Assembly (NCBI GenBank): GCA_902761035.1
Contig: CACWIW010000001.1
Span: 1-64,000, forward strand
Direction: 5' to 3'
DNA: 64,000 bases
Source: an uncultured bacterium
GTDB lineage: Bacteria > Verrucomicrobiota > Kiritimatiellia > RFP12 > UBA1067
Shown here in pieces: positions 1 to 8,274 of this stretch. Every line of letters begins with the position of its first letter. Position 1 is the stretch's first letter. The notes under the pieces were generated by a model. The model had not been told where the DNA came from, did no database searches, and saw only the letters and a list, made by a program, of their open reading frames with translations. The translations under genes were made by a program, and so were the position numbers.

Positions 1-582
1 CTGCGGATAGCCGAAACGGCGGGCGTCGCCCTCGAAGTAGTCGAGCGTCTCGCACGTCTTCAGGTCGCCGATCACGGGCACGCCGTCCCATTCGGCGCGA
101 AACCAGTCCATGCGGATCTGACACGGCTCGTCGCAGTAGTGCATGCGCACCGTCTGCTCCGATATGCCCGCGTCCAGCAGCTCGCTGGCGACGGGATGCG
201 CCCACACGCTCTCCCTCAACTTCGACATGAACGCGAAGTCCGGCCCACTCACGACGGGCTTGTCGAGCGACGCGGCCCATTCCCTGTACGCCTTGGTGAG
301 CTTTCCGAACGGCTCGCCTGTCTTGGGGTTCACGGGTCCGTCGCTGACCATAAACTCCGCGTCGAACTTCGCGCGCCCCTCAAGGACGAGCACATGCACG
401 GCGCGTCCGACGGCGAGCGCGGTCGTTTCGCTCGGATCGATCTCCCCGCAGATCTTCCTGCGGTAGAGTCTCGGCGACTTCCTGAAATCGCCGAGGAGGT
501 GGCTCGACAGGAACTTCCCATCTCTCGCCGCCTGATGGTATTCGTCTGCGGGCACGTCCGCAAAAAACTTCAGCTTGTGCAT
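1..582 (-). CDS. PD-(D/E)xK exonuclease-like protein (DUF3799 / RecE-like), 3' end outside window
   Basis: An open frame of 194 codons runs off the left edge. The start ATG at 582 follows GAAAGGAAA on the minus strand. The protein has GRAVHVLVLEG (residues 59-69, the G...H motif of the family), RMDWF (Asp159) and GDLKT (Asp173-x-Lys175), which together fit a PD-(D/E)xK nuclease core. Proteins of this type (DUF3799, related to exonuclease VIII/RecE) are usually encoded by phages beside single-strand annealing proteins; a RecT-like partner would lie left of this window. It reads in the same direction as the two genes upstream (671-1432 and 1444-1809), so one phage-like operon is likely. The family is fairly sure; the substrate is inferred. 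Confidence 0.78.
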   Translation of the reverse strand, partial: MHKLKFFADVPADEYHQAARDGKFLSSHLLGDFRKSPRLYRRKICGEIDPSETTALAVGRAVHVLVLEGRAKFDAEFMVSDGPVNPKTGEPFGKLTKAYREWAASLDKPVVSGPDFAFMSKLRESVWAHPVASELLDAGISEQTVRMHYCDEPCQIRMDWFRAEWDGVPVIGDLKTCETLDYFEGDARRFGYPQ

Positions 583-670
583 GACTGTGTTTCCTTTCTC
601 GTTTGCTGTTGCGATGGTCCCCCAATGACTATCTATTCAGATGAGGGGGGCGAAAAGCGAAAAAGTTTTT

Positions 671-1432
671 TCAGATTTTTTCGTGCCCCCTTGCCTCGCT
701 GGGCGGGAAGAAGCCGCATTTCCTGGCCTTTTCCTGTATGTGTACGGCATGGACTTTCTGCACGCGGTGGCGGTCCGTCGCACGGTGGAACGCCAGCGTC
801 AGCGCCTCCGCGATCTCGATGTCCGTGTAGCCCTCGTACCGCATCGCCAGCGTCATACGCTCCTCCTCGGTGAGCATCGAGATCAGCGTCACGACGTCCA
901 TCCGGAACACGAGCTGCCTCACGCCACGGCATTCGTCGCTCAGGCACTTGCCGTTGCTGCACACGAACGCCCCCTCGTCGCCCTCCGCCTCGTCCTCGTC
1001 GTCGGTTATCGAGAGGAACTTCAGCGCCCAGCGCCTGTAGGCGAGGTAGTCCATCGTGTTCGAGAGCTTCGCGTCAACGCGCATCGTCATGTAGTGCAGG
1101 GGACTCGACGTCTTGCCCGACTTCGCTCCCTTGCGGTTGGGATCGTAGTCCGTCCCCGCCTGGCACACCTCTGCGGTGAAGATCGCAAGGTATTCCTCGC
1201 GCTCGTCCTCCACGATGAGCTGTTTCTTCACAAGCGAATCGACCACGAAGGATACATGCTCCTGCATCCGCTCGACGGCCCACGAGAGATCCACTATCTC
1301 CGGCGGCTGTTCCTGCTGCGGCTGGCTTCCGCGCCTCTTCCCGCCTTTGCGCTTCCTGCGCACTTCGGCGGAAGCGTCACTCCCGCCGCGCTCCGGCTCC
1401 TCGTCGGGGTTGTAGCGATAGGTCTTTCCCAC
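671..1432 (-). CDS. Sigma-70 region 4-like DNA-binding protein
   Basis: A protein of 253 residues. I start it at the GTG at 1432 (GKTYRYNPDEEPERG...), because GGTAAGGGGG lies just upstream and the open frame above it only shadows the next gene. The N-terminal third is basic and low in complexity (RRKRKGGKRRGSQPQQEQ). The C-terminal part, LTEEERMTLAMRYEGYTD followed by IEIAEALTLAFHRATDRHRV, reads as a sigma-70 region 4 or LuxR-like helix-turn-helix. Two Cys residues (CSNGKCLSDEC) lie in the middle. Phages often carry such small sigma-like late regulators. No region 2 is recognisable, so it may be a transcription regulator rather than a complete sigma factor. Confidence 0.6.
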   Translation of the reverse strand: MGKTYRYNPDEEPERGGSDASAEVRRKRKGGKRRGSQPQQEQPPEIVDLSWAVERMQEHVSFVVDSLVKKQLIVEDEREEYLAIFTAEVCQAGTDYDPNRKGAKSGKTSSPLHYMTMRVDAKLSNTMDYLAYRRWALKFLSITDDEDEAEGDEGAFVCSNGKCLSDECRGVRQLVFRMDVVTLISMLTEEERMTLAMRYEGYTDIEIAEALTLAFHRATDRHRVQKVHAVHIQEKARKCGFFPPSEARGHEKI

Positions 1433-1443
1433 GTCGCACCCCC

Positions 1444-1809
1444 TTACCAATGCCTGCGGTGCTTGATGGCGTAACGCTGGAGCGAGGACGCGCACGGATA
1501 CCCGCCGCGCCCCTGGAGCTCGCCGAGAACCGCCTGCGCAGCCCTGAATGGTGCCTCGGTCGGCTTCGCCTTCATGATCTCGCAGAACCTCTCGAACTGC
1601 CGCAGCCTCAATCCCGTGAGGTTGCAAGCTTCCCTCGTGCGGTACGCCCTGAAGGCCCCGTCGGATGCCCCAGCCCGTTCCAGCGCGGGCTTCAGCGCCT
1701 CCACCACGAGCGTCGCGGTCGCCGCCGCAATGTCGCGGATGAACGCCGCCCTGCGTTCCCCTCTGGACGCTCCCCGTGCGCCCGTTTCAATCGATGTGTC
1801 AATGTTCAT
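1444..1809 (-). CDS. Small hypothetical protein, probably phage-related
   Basis: A protein of 121 residues starting at the ATG at 1809 (MNIDTSIETGARGASRGERR), with AAAAGGAAACGG upstream. The frame continues further up, but there it crosses the operator-rich intergenic region, so the shorter start is preferred. The C-terminal half (TREACNLTGLRLRQFERF, then RGGYPCASSLQRYAIKHRR) is basic and helical and could bind DNA. It lies 11 bp upstream of the sigma-like gene and probably begins this minus-strand operon. I do not recognise a family. Confidence 0.55.
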   Translation of the reverse strand: MNIDTSIETGARGASRGERRAAFIRDIAAATATLVVEALKPALERAGASDGAFRAYRTREACNLTGLRLRQFERFCEIMKAKPTEAPFRAAQAVLGELQGRGGYPCASSLQRYAIKHRRHW

Positions 1810-1870
1810 TCTGCCGTTTCCTTTTCTGCGGCTTCGCACCATGCGAAAGCCACAAAAACTCCCCGGCCGA

Positions 1871-2010
1871 ACCTTGACAACCTTGACATTTCCAATGTCA
1901 AACCACGCCGTCCCGCGCCGTGGTATTGTCATTGGCTTGCCTGCGCCGCGCACAGGAAAAAACCTTGACATTCCTGACATTGACAACCCGCCGTCCGAGT
2001 TTGTCAAAAT
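1871..2010. promoter_or_regulatory. Operator cluster with repeated TTGACATT palindromes
   Basis: The 419-bp gap between the divergent genes at 1809 and 2229 has no gene. It contains a perfect inverted repeat TTGACATT-tcc-AATGTCAA at 1883-1901, a related pair TTGACATTCC/TGACATTGACAA at 1965-1985, and single TTGACA (1874-1879) and TTGTCAA (2001-2007) half sites. Such clustering between divergent operons is typical of repressor operators; the regulator itself is not identified. Confidence 0.6.
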
Positions 2011-2161
2011 CCTTAATCCCGGTTCAATCCAGCCGCAGCGATTTCCCGCAATTCATCACGCCACCTCCTTTTGCGCTTTCCGCAACGCCCAAACACGGCG
2101 AAATACAGATAATACACTTCTTACCACTTCACACGAAACGAAATTTTTAATACTTTCCACC

Positions 2162-2191
2162 TTTACAACCTACGCCGCATTATGATATACT
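2162..2191 (+). promoter_or_regulatory. Promoter for the 2229 operon
   Basis: TTTACA at 2162-2167 and TATACT at 2186-2191 with an 18-bp spacer, 37 bp before the start codon at 2229. The same TATACT -10 box recurs elsewhere in the window. Confidence 0.6.
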
Positions 2192-2228
2192 GCGACCTCG
2201 TTCAACGCAAAAAAGGAAAAAAGGATAA

Positions 2229-2777
2229 ATGAACTTCGGAGCTACTCTGACCCGACTAGACGCCGCCCGCCTACAGCAGACGGCACGGGCCACGATCCAG
2301 AGCAACGGCCGCTTGTCGCTCAGCGTCGAAGCAGGTCGCTTAATGGACCTGACGGAAAACGCCAGCCTCATCGTTTTCTCAGCTGAAAACGGCGACCTCG
2401 GCGCGACTGTCAGCGCAAAGGGCGACCCCCAGGCGTTTGAGCTGAAGAAGGCCGGTGCTTATTTTTACATAAGCTTCAAGAACTACCTTCAGGAAATGGG
2501 AATAAACTACAAAACGCAGCGTATCCTCTACGATATCACGCAGCTCGACGAGAAACTCGACGGACGCACCCTGTTCCGCTTCGCACGCCGCGTCCTCCCA
2601 AGGGAGGCGAGCGAACTTCCCCTCTCGAACGGCACCGCCACCGGCGAGCCGAACTTCGACGATGAGGAAACGCCCGCACCGTGCGACGAAGCCCCCGCAG
2701 AAGGCCAGTCCGTCCAAAACGACGGCAACGATGCCGCCGTCTCCACCCCCTCAAACGGGAACGAAAATGAACGCTAA
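2229..2777 (+). CDS. Hypothetical protein with acidic C-terminal tail
   Basis: 182 residues; start ATG preceded by AAAAAAGGAAAAAAGGATAA. The first ~140 residues look folded (LSLSVEAGRLMDLTENASLI..., YFYISFKNYLQEMGINYKTQ), and the tail after residue 140 is acidic and disordered (NFDDEETPAPCDEAPAEGQ). No family is recognised. It precedes the zinc-ribbon gene at 2798 by 20 bp, so the two probably form one unit controlled from the operator region to the left. The length and a short beta-rich core with a disordered acidic tail would suit a small DNA-mimic or chaperone-like phage protein, but nothing proves that. Confidence 0.6.
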   Translation: MNFGATLTRLDAARLQQTARATIQSNGRLSLSVEAGRLMDLTENASLIVFSAENGDLGATVSAKGDPQAFELKKAGAYFYISFKNYLQEMGINYKTQRILYDITQLDEKLDGRTLFRFARRVLPREASELPLSNGTATGEPNFDDEETPAPCDEAPAEGQSVQNDGNDAAVSTPSNGNENER

Positions 2778-2797
2778 ACTTTCAAGAGGAATCTCGT

Positions 2798-3838
2798 ATG
2801 TTCAACTGGATAGGCAATTACTTTGCCAGAAGGATAGAAAGCCCCCAGACTTCTGACCTTTCCTACAGCTTCCCCGCCCGCAGCCCGCTCATCAAGGAGG
2901 GGATATTCGTCGTGGACGCCAGCCGCCCCGCCACTTTCGCAGAGTGCCCCCGGTGCGGCAGTGTTGTTTCCATAGGCGACGCCTCGTGCAAGGGCTGCCG
3001 CGCGCCCATCCCGCCAACCGCCTCGCCGATTGAGAACACGCTCTTCTCGCCGCCCGGACTGGAACTCTTCATCGGTCGCTTCTTCGGATGCGGCACGGGC
3101 ATCGTCCACTCCGGCAACGTGTGCTGCTACGGAACCGTGCGCCACCGCAGGTTCTACTATTGCGACAACCCCCGCCCCAACTTCTACCCCCTGCACGATT
3201 CCGACACCTCGATCATCCTGGGCAGCAACGAGGCGTCGCCGCCGCCGGACTGGCCCGGCAGAGCCGTCCTCCTGAGCGAGCTGTTCTCCCTGGATGAATC
3301 CGGCCGCAAGATCGTCGCCCACAGGGCACCGATCCGCTACCTCTTCCCTGATAACTACTCGCGCCCGCGCTTTGGCCGCAACCGCACGAACAAGCGCCGC
3401 AACGACTGGCTCCAGTTCTTCCTGGACTACATCGCGACCATCCGCACGACCGACAAGGGAAAACGCAAGAGCAAGTACAAGCGCCCCGGCTTCAAGAAGA
3501 TACGCGACTGGTTCGTCGCCAACATCGCCGGCGCGTCTAAGTGCCCCCGCACCTACCGCCGCGACATCGAGGAGATGACCGCGCCATCGCCCGACAAGTC
3601 GAACGGCACCTATGACAAACGTGACCACCTCGTGAAGTTCATCTGGGATCACATCGAAGATCCCAATTTCCTCTTCGCCCCGAAGGCACCCGAGGTGATC
3701 CTCCGCGAGCTTGCCAAGATCAAGGCCGAGGGCACCGTTGATTCGGCGTCGTTCCTCTCTGACCGCACCGCCGCGTGGGAAAACGGCTCCCGCACCGTGA
3801 GCGTCAACCCCAACCTCGATCTCGATCCCGACCGCTAA
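2798..3838 (+). CDS. Zinc-ribbon protein of unknown function
   Basis: 346 residues; ATG preceded by TCAAGAGGAATCTCGT. A zinc ribbon CPRCGSVVSIGDASCKGC lies near residues 51-68. Downstream are YGTVRHRRFYYCDNPRPN and a basic stretch around residues 200-240 (RFGRNRTNKRRN..., KGKRKSKYKRPGFKKIRDW) that may contact nucleic acid. The C-terminus is mostly helical. I see no catalytic motif. It is the second gene after the operator cluster and is followed directly by the first 23-bp palindrome, which suggests that the unit ends here. Confidence 0.6.
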   Translation: MFNWIGNYFARRIESPQTSDLSYSFPARSPLIKEGIFVVDASRPATFAECPRCGSVVSIGDASCKGCRAPIPPTASPIENTLFSPPGLELFIGRFFGCGTGIVHSGNVCCYGTVRHRRFYYCDNPRPNFYPLHDSDTSIILGSNEASPPPDWPGRAVLLSELFSLDESGRKIVAHRAPIRYLFPDNYSRPRFGRNRTNKRRNDWLQFFLDYIATIRTTDKGKRKSKYKRPGFKKIRDWFVANIAGASKCPRTYRRDIEEMTAPSPDKSNGTYDKRDHLVKFIWDHIEDPNFLFAPKAPEVILRELAKIKAEGTVDSASFLSDRTAAWENGSRTVSVNPNLDLDPDR

Positions 3839-3874
3839 CCAGAAAGGAAATCACTCCCCACAATCGCCCCGCCC

Positions 3875-3897
3875 CTAAGAGTCTTGCTCTTAAGAGT
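3875..3897 (+). repeat. 23-bp imperfect palindrome, copy 1
   Basis: Contains TAAGAG-TCTTG-CTCTTA, a 6-bp stem with a 5-nt loop, followed by AGAGT. It lies between the genes ending at 3838 and starting at 3922. Related copies are at 5265, 7927, 8768, 8803 and 11228. Confidence 0.75.
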
Positions 3898-3921
3898 TTA
3901 ACCCCATAAGAAAGGAATCCC

Positions 3922-5268
3922 ATGAAATACCCCACTCACCTCAAATCCACCCTCGCGGCTCTCGCCACCGCAATCGCGGCCATGGCTATTGCAATAGAGA
4001 GCGGCAACGTAGTCGGTTACCATTCGCATCAAATCGTGAAGGGCAAGAATGTTCTTTCAACGCCGTTCACAAGCGAACCGGGCAGCGTTTCGCTGGCACA
4101 GTCGCTCGGCTCGCTCTTGGAATCGGCCAGCGAGGGCGACGTCATCGAGTTCAACGGTTTCAAAGCCGAGGCCGTTGTCATAGACGGTTCTCTCCATTGG
4201 AGTTCAAACGACCTCGTCGTTGACGATTATCTCCTCCCCTCCAGCGACATGCCCATCACCTATACGCGCAAGTCTGATGAAACCACAACGGTTACCTTCG
4301 CTGGAGAGGTCAACGAGGCGGTGTTTGCCGCCCCACTTACCGAAAGGCCGTCCCAGCCCATTGATGTTAAGGAAGCTCCCGTAAAACCACGCTTCTTCCT
4401 TACGGACATTCTCTCGTATTCAACGATTCGAGTTGTATGTGCTTTGACAAACGGTTGTTATAGAAGTGGCACGGGCTTTTTCTATCTCTTTTCGATTGGC
4501 CAAGGCCGTCACATCCCCGCGATCATAACGAACCGGCATGTAGTTGACGGATCGTTCTCAACGTTTTTGATATTCTCAATAAAAAAGGATGGCGTACCTC
4601 GGAAGGAGCAGGTATTGATTAACGTCCCCTCGAACATGAGCAGATGGTATTCTCATCACGATGCAAATGTCGACTTGAGTTATCTGCCGATCCTTCCTGT
4701 TATCGAATACCTCAAGAGAAACGGCAAGGAGATATACTTCATCCCGTATGCAAAGGACTTCATTCCGACTCCCGAAGAACTCACCAGCGTCACGCAACTC
4801 GACGATGTGGCAATGATCGGTTATCCAAATGGACTATGGGATGAAGTGAACAACCAGCCAATATTCCGTAAGGGATCACTCGCTACGCGCCCAAACAAGA
4901 ACTACATGGGCAAGCGCGAGTTCCTCATCGACATGCCAGTTTATAGTGGGTCAAGCGGCTCCCCTATATTGCTGATAAATGACACTCCGTATTTCGACCG
5001 GGCAACGCAAAAACTTGACCCACACAACCGAATCAAGTTACTTGGCGTGAACTATGCAACGCACGTCCATTCTGCAACAGGCACGGTGGAGGTCGTTCCG
5101 ATAGCACTGCTCAACACCCAATCCACGAACTACATGACAAGGGTTCAAGTCCCCAACAACCTCGGCATCGTCATCAACTCCTCACGCATTCTTGAGATCG
5201 AAGATTCCCTCCGCCGCGTATATGCGCCCACAGCACAAAACCCTACTCCTCCCCATTCCGCCCCATAA
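3922..5268 (+). CDS. Secreted trypsin-like serine protease fused to an NVVGY leader
   Basis: 448 residues. A signal peptide (residues 1-24, LAALATAIAAMAIA) leads into IESGNVVGYH, the same mature N-terminus as the VVGY proteins of the module array. The second half has a trypsin/DegP-type catalytic set: TNRHVVDG (His206), HDANVDLSYL (Asp251 or Asp247) and YSGSSGSPIL (Ser345), with GTGFFY before the His loop. It should be an exported protease acting in the periplasm or at the surface. The middle ~130 residues resemble one VVGY repeat domain only loosely. The stop codon TAA lies inside the next 23-bp palindrome, so that repeat forms the 3' end of the gene. Base composition is lower in GC than the flanking genes. 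Fold and triad are well supported; the target is unknown. Confidence 0.8.
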   Translation: MKYPTHLKSTLAALATAIAAMAIAIESGNVVGYHSHQIVKGKNVLSTPFTSEPGSVSLAQSLGSLLESASEGDVIEFNGFKAEAVVIDGSLHWSSNDLVVDDYLLPSSDMPITYTRKSDETTTVTFAGEVNEAVFAAPLTERPSQPIDVKEAPVKPRFFLTDILSYSTIRVVCALTNGCYRSGTGFFYLFSIGQGRHIPAIITNRHVVDGSFSTFLIFSIKKDGVPRKEQVLINVPSNMSRWYSHHDANVDLSYLPILPVIEYLKRNGKEIYFIPYAKDFIPTPEELTSVTQLDDVAMIGYPNGLWDEVNNQPIFRKGSLATRPNKNYMGKREFLIDMPVYSGSSGSPILLINDTPYFDRATQKLDPHNRIKLLGVNYATHVHSATGTVEVVPIALLNTQSTNYMTRVQVPNNLGIVINSSRILEIEDSLRRVYAPTAQNPTPPHSAP

Positions 5269-5287
5269 GAGTCTTGCTCGTAAGCGT
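5265..5287 (+). repeat. 23-bp imperfect palindrome, copy 2
   Basis: ATAAGAGTCTTGCTCGTAAG-type copy overlapping the stop codon of the protease gene at 5266-5268. Confidence 0.75.
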
Positions 5288-5357
5288 CCTATCTGTCCGC
5301 CGTCGCCCGTACTCACCTGCCCCATCCACTCACTCGCATAATTTTTTCAATACCCCC

Positions 5358-5386
5358 TTGCGCTCGGAAATCATGTATGATATACT
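5358..5386 (+). promoter_or_regulatory. Promoter TTGCGC-N17-TATACT
   Basis: -35 TTGCGC at 5358-5363, 17-bp spacer, -10 TATACT at 5381-5386, with a T-rich stretch upstream. It is closely similar to the promoters of the minus-strand hairpin-leader units at 35-47 kb. It precedes the small ORF at 5417 and the gene at 5528. Confidence 0.75.
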
Positions 5387-5416
5387 TCGCGCCGTTCCGC
5401 CCACAGGAGGTTGACG

Positions 5417-5503
5417 ATGCGGTTTCTTTCGAGTGAAGGAGATTGGCAATCAACTGAATGGAAAGCGATTCTCGATACTAGTGTGTTGAGGATGTTGAAC
5501 TAG
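5417..5503 (+). CDS. Short ORF, possible leader peptide
   Basis: 28 codons (MRFLSSEGDW...VLRMLN) after a near-perfect AGGAGG Shine-Dalgarno 6 nt from the ATG, located directly downstream of the promoter and 24 nt upstream of the next gene. The strong ribosome binding site argues that it is translated. It could be a leader peptide or a tiny protein; it has no recognisable homology. Confidence 0.45.
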   Translation: MRFLSSEGDWQSTEWKAILDTSVLRMLN

Positions 5504-5527
5504 GTAAAAGAACAGGAGAGTCATGCT

Positions 5528-6532
5528 ATGGCTAATGTGATGGACATCGCGGCGAAGCCCGTGAGAACCCCGGTGGAGGCCGAGGCGGTTGCCCGTGAGT
5601 GGGTGATCAAGAATCCCGTTGTGGCCCAAGAGGCTCACGACGATTTGTTTCGTATCTTGTCGGAAGCGCCGATTCACGCTGCTTTGCTCGGCGAGTTTGG
5701 CACGAAGTACAACATACCCAAGCCTGTTTCTGCCTTCGTGAGGCTTTACCGAAACGATTTTCACTTCATCCCGGCAATGAAGAGTCGCACAGGCAGCCCT
5801 GCTATTTGCCTCGTCGGTAAAGAGTATGACTATGTTTACTGGACGATGTTTCGGCGCAAGGGGCTTGAGGCCTCAGCCGAACAATCCCTCTTCAATCCAT
5901 GGGCCGTCCTCGGAATCAAGAACGCAACTGCACCATTCGGCGAAAACCGTGTCCGCATTTTCGAGGCTTTCATGTGGGCGCACTACGGCACCTCTACGCT
6001 GAAGGACATGGCGACTGTTTGCGCCGATTTCAAGCGTGAAAGTGGCGTGTCGTTCTCCTCGTTCTTTAACGGCCTTCGCCCCGCAGAGTTTCTGGAAACT
6101 CCTCTCGCATCCGCTCGTTTCATGTGGTCGTGGTCAACAGATACTCCCCCTTGCCTATCGTGTGCGGTTAAGTCGCGCTATGTTCTTGAGAACAAGACGG
6201 CATCTGTCGTCCCCAACGCCTTGCACGTTGCTGCCCTCACTAGGGAAGCCGCCAAAAGGCTTCCGGAGGACATAGATTTTTCGAGCATCGCCACAGAGTT
6301 CAATATCACAGAAACTGCAGCGTTGGCGACCTATATTCCCGCGCTAAAATCTGCTGTTCATTTCGCTTTGCTCGACAAACCAACCGGTAATACTGCCGAG
6401 CAGCTCTCATTCACCCCAACACAGAAAGGAGGCGTATCGCTTGCGCAACTTTACGCAAAAGCGCAAACCGTAGCCAGCGCGGTAGAGTCACTGTTGGCAG
6501 AGATCAAAAGACTTGATCCTACCATCGCATAA
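5528..6532 (+). CDS. Hypothetical protein
   Basis: 334 residues; start ATG after AGGAGAG. It is soluble and helical, with no signal peptide and no transmembrane segment. Features seen: AVAREWVIKNPVVAQEAHDD near the N-terminus, a Phe/Trp-rich centre (FEAFMWAHYGTSTLKD, FMWSWSTDTPPCLSC) and a coiled C-terminus (AQTVASAVESLLAEIKRL). No known family is evident. It shares a unit with the NYN RNase at 6630 and the zinc-ribbon gene at 7591, bounded by palindromes at 5265 and 7927, so the three are likely a transferred cassette. Confidence 0.55.
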   Translation: MANVMDIAAKPVRTPVEAEAVAREWVIKNPVVAQEAHDDLFRILSEAPIHAALLGEFGTKYNIPKPVSAFVRLYRNDFHFIPAMKSRTGSPAICLVGKEYDYVYWTMFRRKGLEASAEQSLFNPWAVLGIKNATAPFGENRVRIFEAFMWAHYGTSTLKDMATVCADFKRESGVSFSSFFNGLRPAEFLETPLASARFMWSWSTDTPPCLSCAVKSRYVLENKTASVVPNALHVAALTREAAKRLPEDIDFSSIATEFNITETAALATYIPALKSAVHFALLDKPTGNTAEQLSFTPTQKGGVSLAQLYAKAQTVASAVESLLAEIKRLDPTIA

Positions 6533-6629
6533 CAACAACAAACATCCATCGTTTCGGTCGGGCGAGTCCTTCAGATGAAGGTCGCCTACCAATTCATTAG
6601 GTGTTAGAAAATGACACCAAGGAGGTAAA

Positions 6630-7535
6630 TTGAAAAACGACGTTGCTGACACGGAGATGCATAATCTCCGGCACATTGATCCCCAGACTGGTCGCCTATC
6701 AAACGTGGTGGTGCAACCGGTCAAGAAGACTGCGGACAGCAAAGCTTATCGCTTCCTGTTCCTCAGTCGGTACGACAGATGGCACGAGGACATCGTTGCC
6801 AAGATTCAGATTCAGACCCCAGATGGCCGCATGTTCTGCGAGCGCGATTATCACCAGCGTGACCACCGCTTCGCCGAACCCGTAGCCAGGGTCTTGGCAG
6901 GTACACAGGCAATAATGAGGACGTGCGGGGCGCAAAACCTCGACCGCCTCATGTTCGGAAAGGAGGCGTTCACCCGAATCAAGGAGCTGCCCATCCGGCA
7001 GTTGCGAGAGATCGGTTGGACGTTCGACCAGCTCCCAGAACCCGGCATAGAATTCGACCGCGAAGACGTCGCCCGCAAGGCTCGCCTCGCCGGTCTGTTG
7101 ATCGACGGGTCAAATATAGTCCGCAACGGTCACCTCGGTGCTAATGGCGTTCGCGCGCTAGAAGCGTTGCTCGACAAACTCGACAACGACGGCACGTGGT
7201 GGCACTTGTACTTCGACAACTCGATTCGCTGGTGGTTCCATGCGACGCAGAACGCCGAAGGGCTGTCTCTGCTCAACTGGCTCTACAGCGAACGACGCAG
7301 GTCTGTAACGACTGCCCGGAAGGGACGTTCGGCAGATGAGATGATGCTCCGCTGGGCATACAAGCAGGGTCGCCACATTATCAGCCGCGATGGCTTTCAG
7401 GACGACCCCGCATACACCTGGCTCCAGGAATCGGCAAAGGCGCACTACCCGCGCCTCCACAAGTACTACACCCACGACGGGGTGATTGAGATTCCGAATC
7501 TCGGAATCGAAGTCCCGTTCAACAAGGTGGCATGA
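6630..7535 (+). CDS. Zc3h12a/Regnase-like NYN-domain ribonuclease
   Basis: 301 residues. The start is the TTG at 6630, placed by an AAGGAGG site 4 nt upstream; no suitable ATG exists. The N-terminal ~40 residues contain HIDPQTGRLSN, a motif echoed in the small gene at 8507 (HVDPSTGKFTD). The C-terminal half is a PIN-like NYN fold: GLLIDGSNIVRNG (Asp159), WHLYFDNSIRWW (Asp196), KGRSADEMMLRWA (Asp236) and IISRDGFQDDP (Asp254). These are the acidic metal-binding positions expected of Regnase-type endoribonucleases. The target is probably RNA, in the cytoplasm. Such nucleases occur in toxin-antitoxin and defence settings. Domain call fairly sure; biological role unknown. Confidence 0.72.
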   Translation: MKNDVADTEMHNLRHIDPQTGRLSNVVVQPVKKTADSKAYRFLFLSRYDRWHEDIVAKIQIQTPDGRMFCERDYHQRDHRFAEPVARVLAGTQAIMRTCGAQNLDRLMFGKEAFTRIKELPIRQLREIGWTFDQLPEPGIEFDREDVARKARLAGLLIDGSNIVRNGHLGANGVRALEALLDKLDNDGTWWHLYFDNSIRWWFHATQNAEGLSLLNWLYSERRRSVTTARKGRSADEMMLRWAYKQGRHIISRDGFQDDPAYTWLQESAKAHYPRLHKYYTHDGVIEIPNLGIEVPFNKVA

Positions 7536-7542
7536 ATAACCC

Positions 7543-7575
7543 GCCCGGCCACGGATGTCTTATTCGTGGCCGGGC
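7543..7575 (+). promoter_or_regulatory. Perfect 11-bp inverted repeat in the leader of the zinc-ribbon gene
   Basis: GCCCGGCCACG at 7543-7553 and CGTGGCCGGGC at 7565-7575 around an 11-nt loop, between the RNase gene and the RBS (AAAAGGAAA) of the next gene. No T-run follows, so it is more likely a processing or attenuation hairpin than a terminator. Confidence 0.55.
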
Positions 7576-7590
7576 AACAAGAAAAGGAAA

Positions 7591-7743
7591 ATGAAGATGT
7601 CTTACTATTGTCCCGATTGCGATATCTACTTCGAGGAGGACGATCCTCGACTTGAAGAAAGAACCCACGAAGGTCTCTTCCGCTGTCCTGAATGTTCTCG
7701 CCCGCTCGACTTTGGCGACGATGACGATCTTGAGGAAAACTAA
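7591..7743 (+). CDS. Small two-CxxC zinc-ribbon protein
   Basis: 50 residues (MKMSYYCPDCDIYFEEDDPR...), start chosen at 7591 after AAAAGGAAA; the extension to 7555 crosses the hairpin. Two knuckles, CPDC (residues 7-10) and CPEC (near residue 34), should bind one zinc. The C-terminus is acidic (DFGDDDDLEEN). It follows the NYN RNase by 55 bp and ends the unit, which is closed by a strong terminator at 7812. It may act as a partner or regulator of the RNase. Confidence 0.6.
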   Translation: MKMSYYCPDCDIYFEEDDPRLEERTHEGLFRCPECSRPLDFGDDDDLEEN

Positions 7744-7811
7744 CATCTAGCCGCCGGTTATACGTGGCGAGGTGACGGCCCCCGTCGATAATCGCTACAT
7801 CAAAAATGCAG

Positions 7812-7850
7812 AGAGCGAGTCTCGGTAGGATAATCCGAGCTCGCTCTTTG
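7812..7850 (+). terminator. Rho-independent terminator
   Basis: Long stem AGAGCGAG.CTCGG / CCGAG.CTCGCTCT followed by TTTG, 69 bp after the stop codon at 7743. Confidence 0.7.
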
Positions 7851-7926
7851 TATGTACCTCGCCGTCCTTATACCTCACCTGATATCATCTTGCACGAATA
7901 ATCCAACGTCCCCTACGCACACCCGC

Positions 7927-7949
7927 ATAAGAGTCTTGCTCTTAATCGT
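7927..7949 (+). repeat. 23-bp imperfect palindrome, copy 3
   Basis: ATAAGAG-TCTTG-CTCTTAAT copy with the full 6-bp stem, between the terminator and the next promoter. Confidence 0.75.
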
Positions 7950-8021
7950 CCGCTCTCTCGCAAGCCCCCTCGCCACCCACCACTCGCCCTCTCCCCCCAC
8001 ATAATTTTTTTCATTTCCTTC

Positions 8022-8050
8022 TTTCGTGTAAACGGCTGAAGTGATATACT
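8022..8050 (+). promoter_or_regulatory. Promoter for the 8.3-8.7 kb unit
   Basis: -10 TATACT at 8045-8050; a weak -35 (TTTCGT, 8022-8027) with 17-bp spacing and a T-rich upstream tract. A ~300-nt leader follows with no long gene. It contains the inverted pair CACCTCGCGTGTTTTCACCATG / GGAGGCATCC-type hairpins and two micro-ORFs. Confidence 0.5.
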
Positions 8051-8274
8051 TCCCACCCGTCGTTCCGAAAGGGGCGGCGTTGGTCTTTGATAGATCAGAT
8101 GTGCAAGCGAAACGCAGTCAGGTCACTGGGTTGATTCGGTGATTCGAGCGATACTTTACCTCACGATGAAAACACCTCGCGTGTTTTCACCATGACACCC
8201 CATTTCTGGAGGCATCCGCGTGGATGCCCAGTTACCCAACCGCTCCACGGAGCATAAAGAAAGGAAAACTGCCT

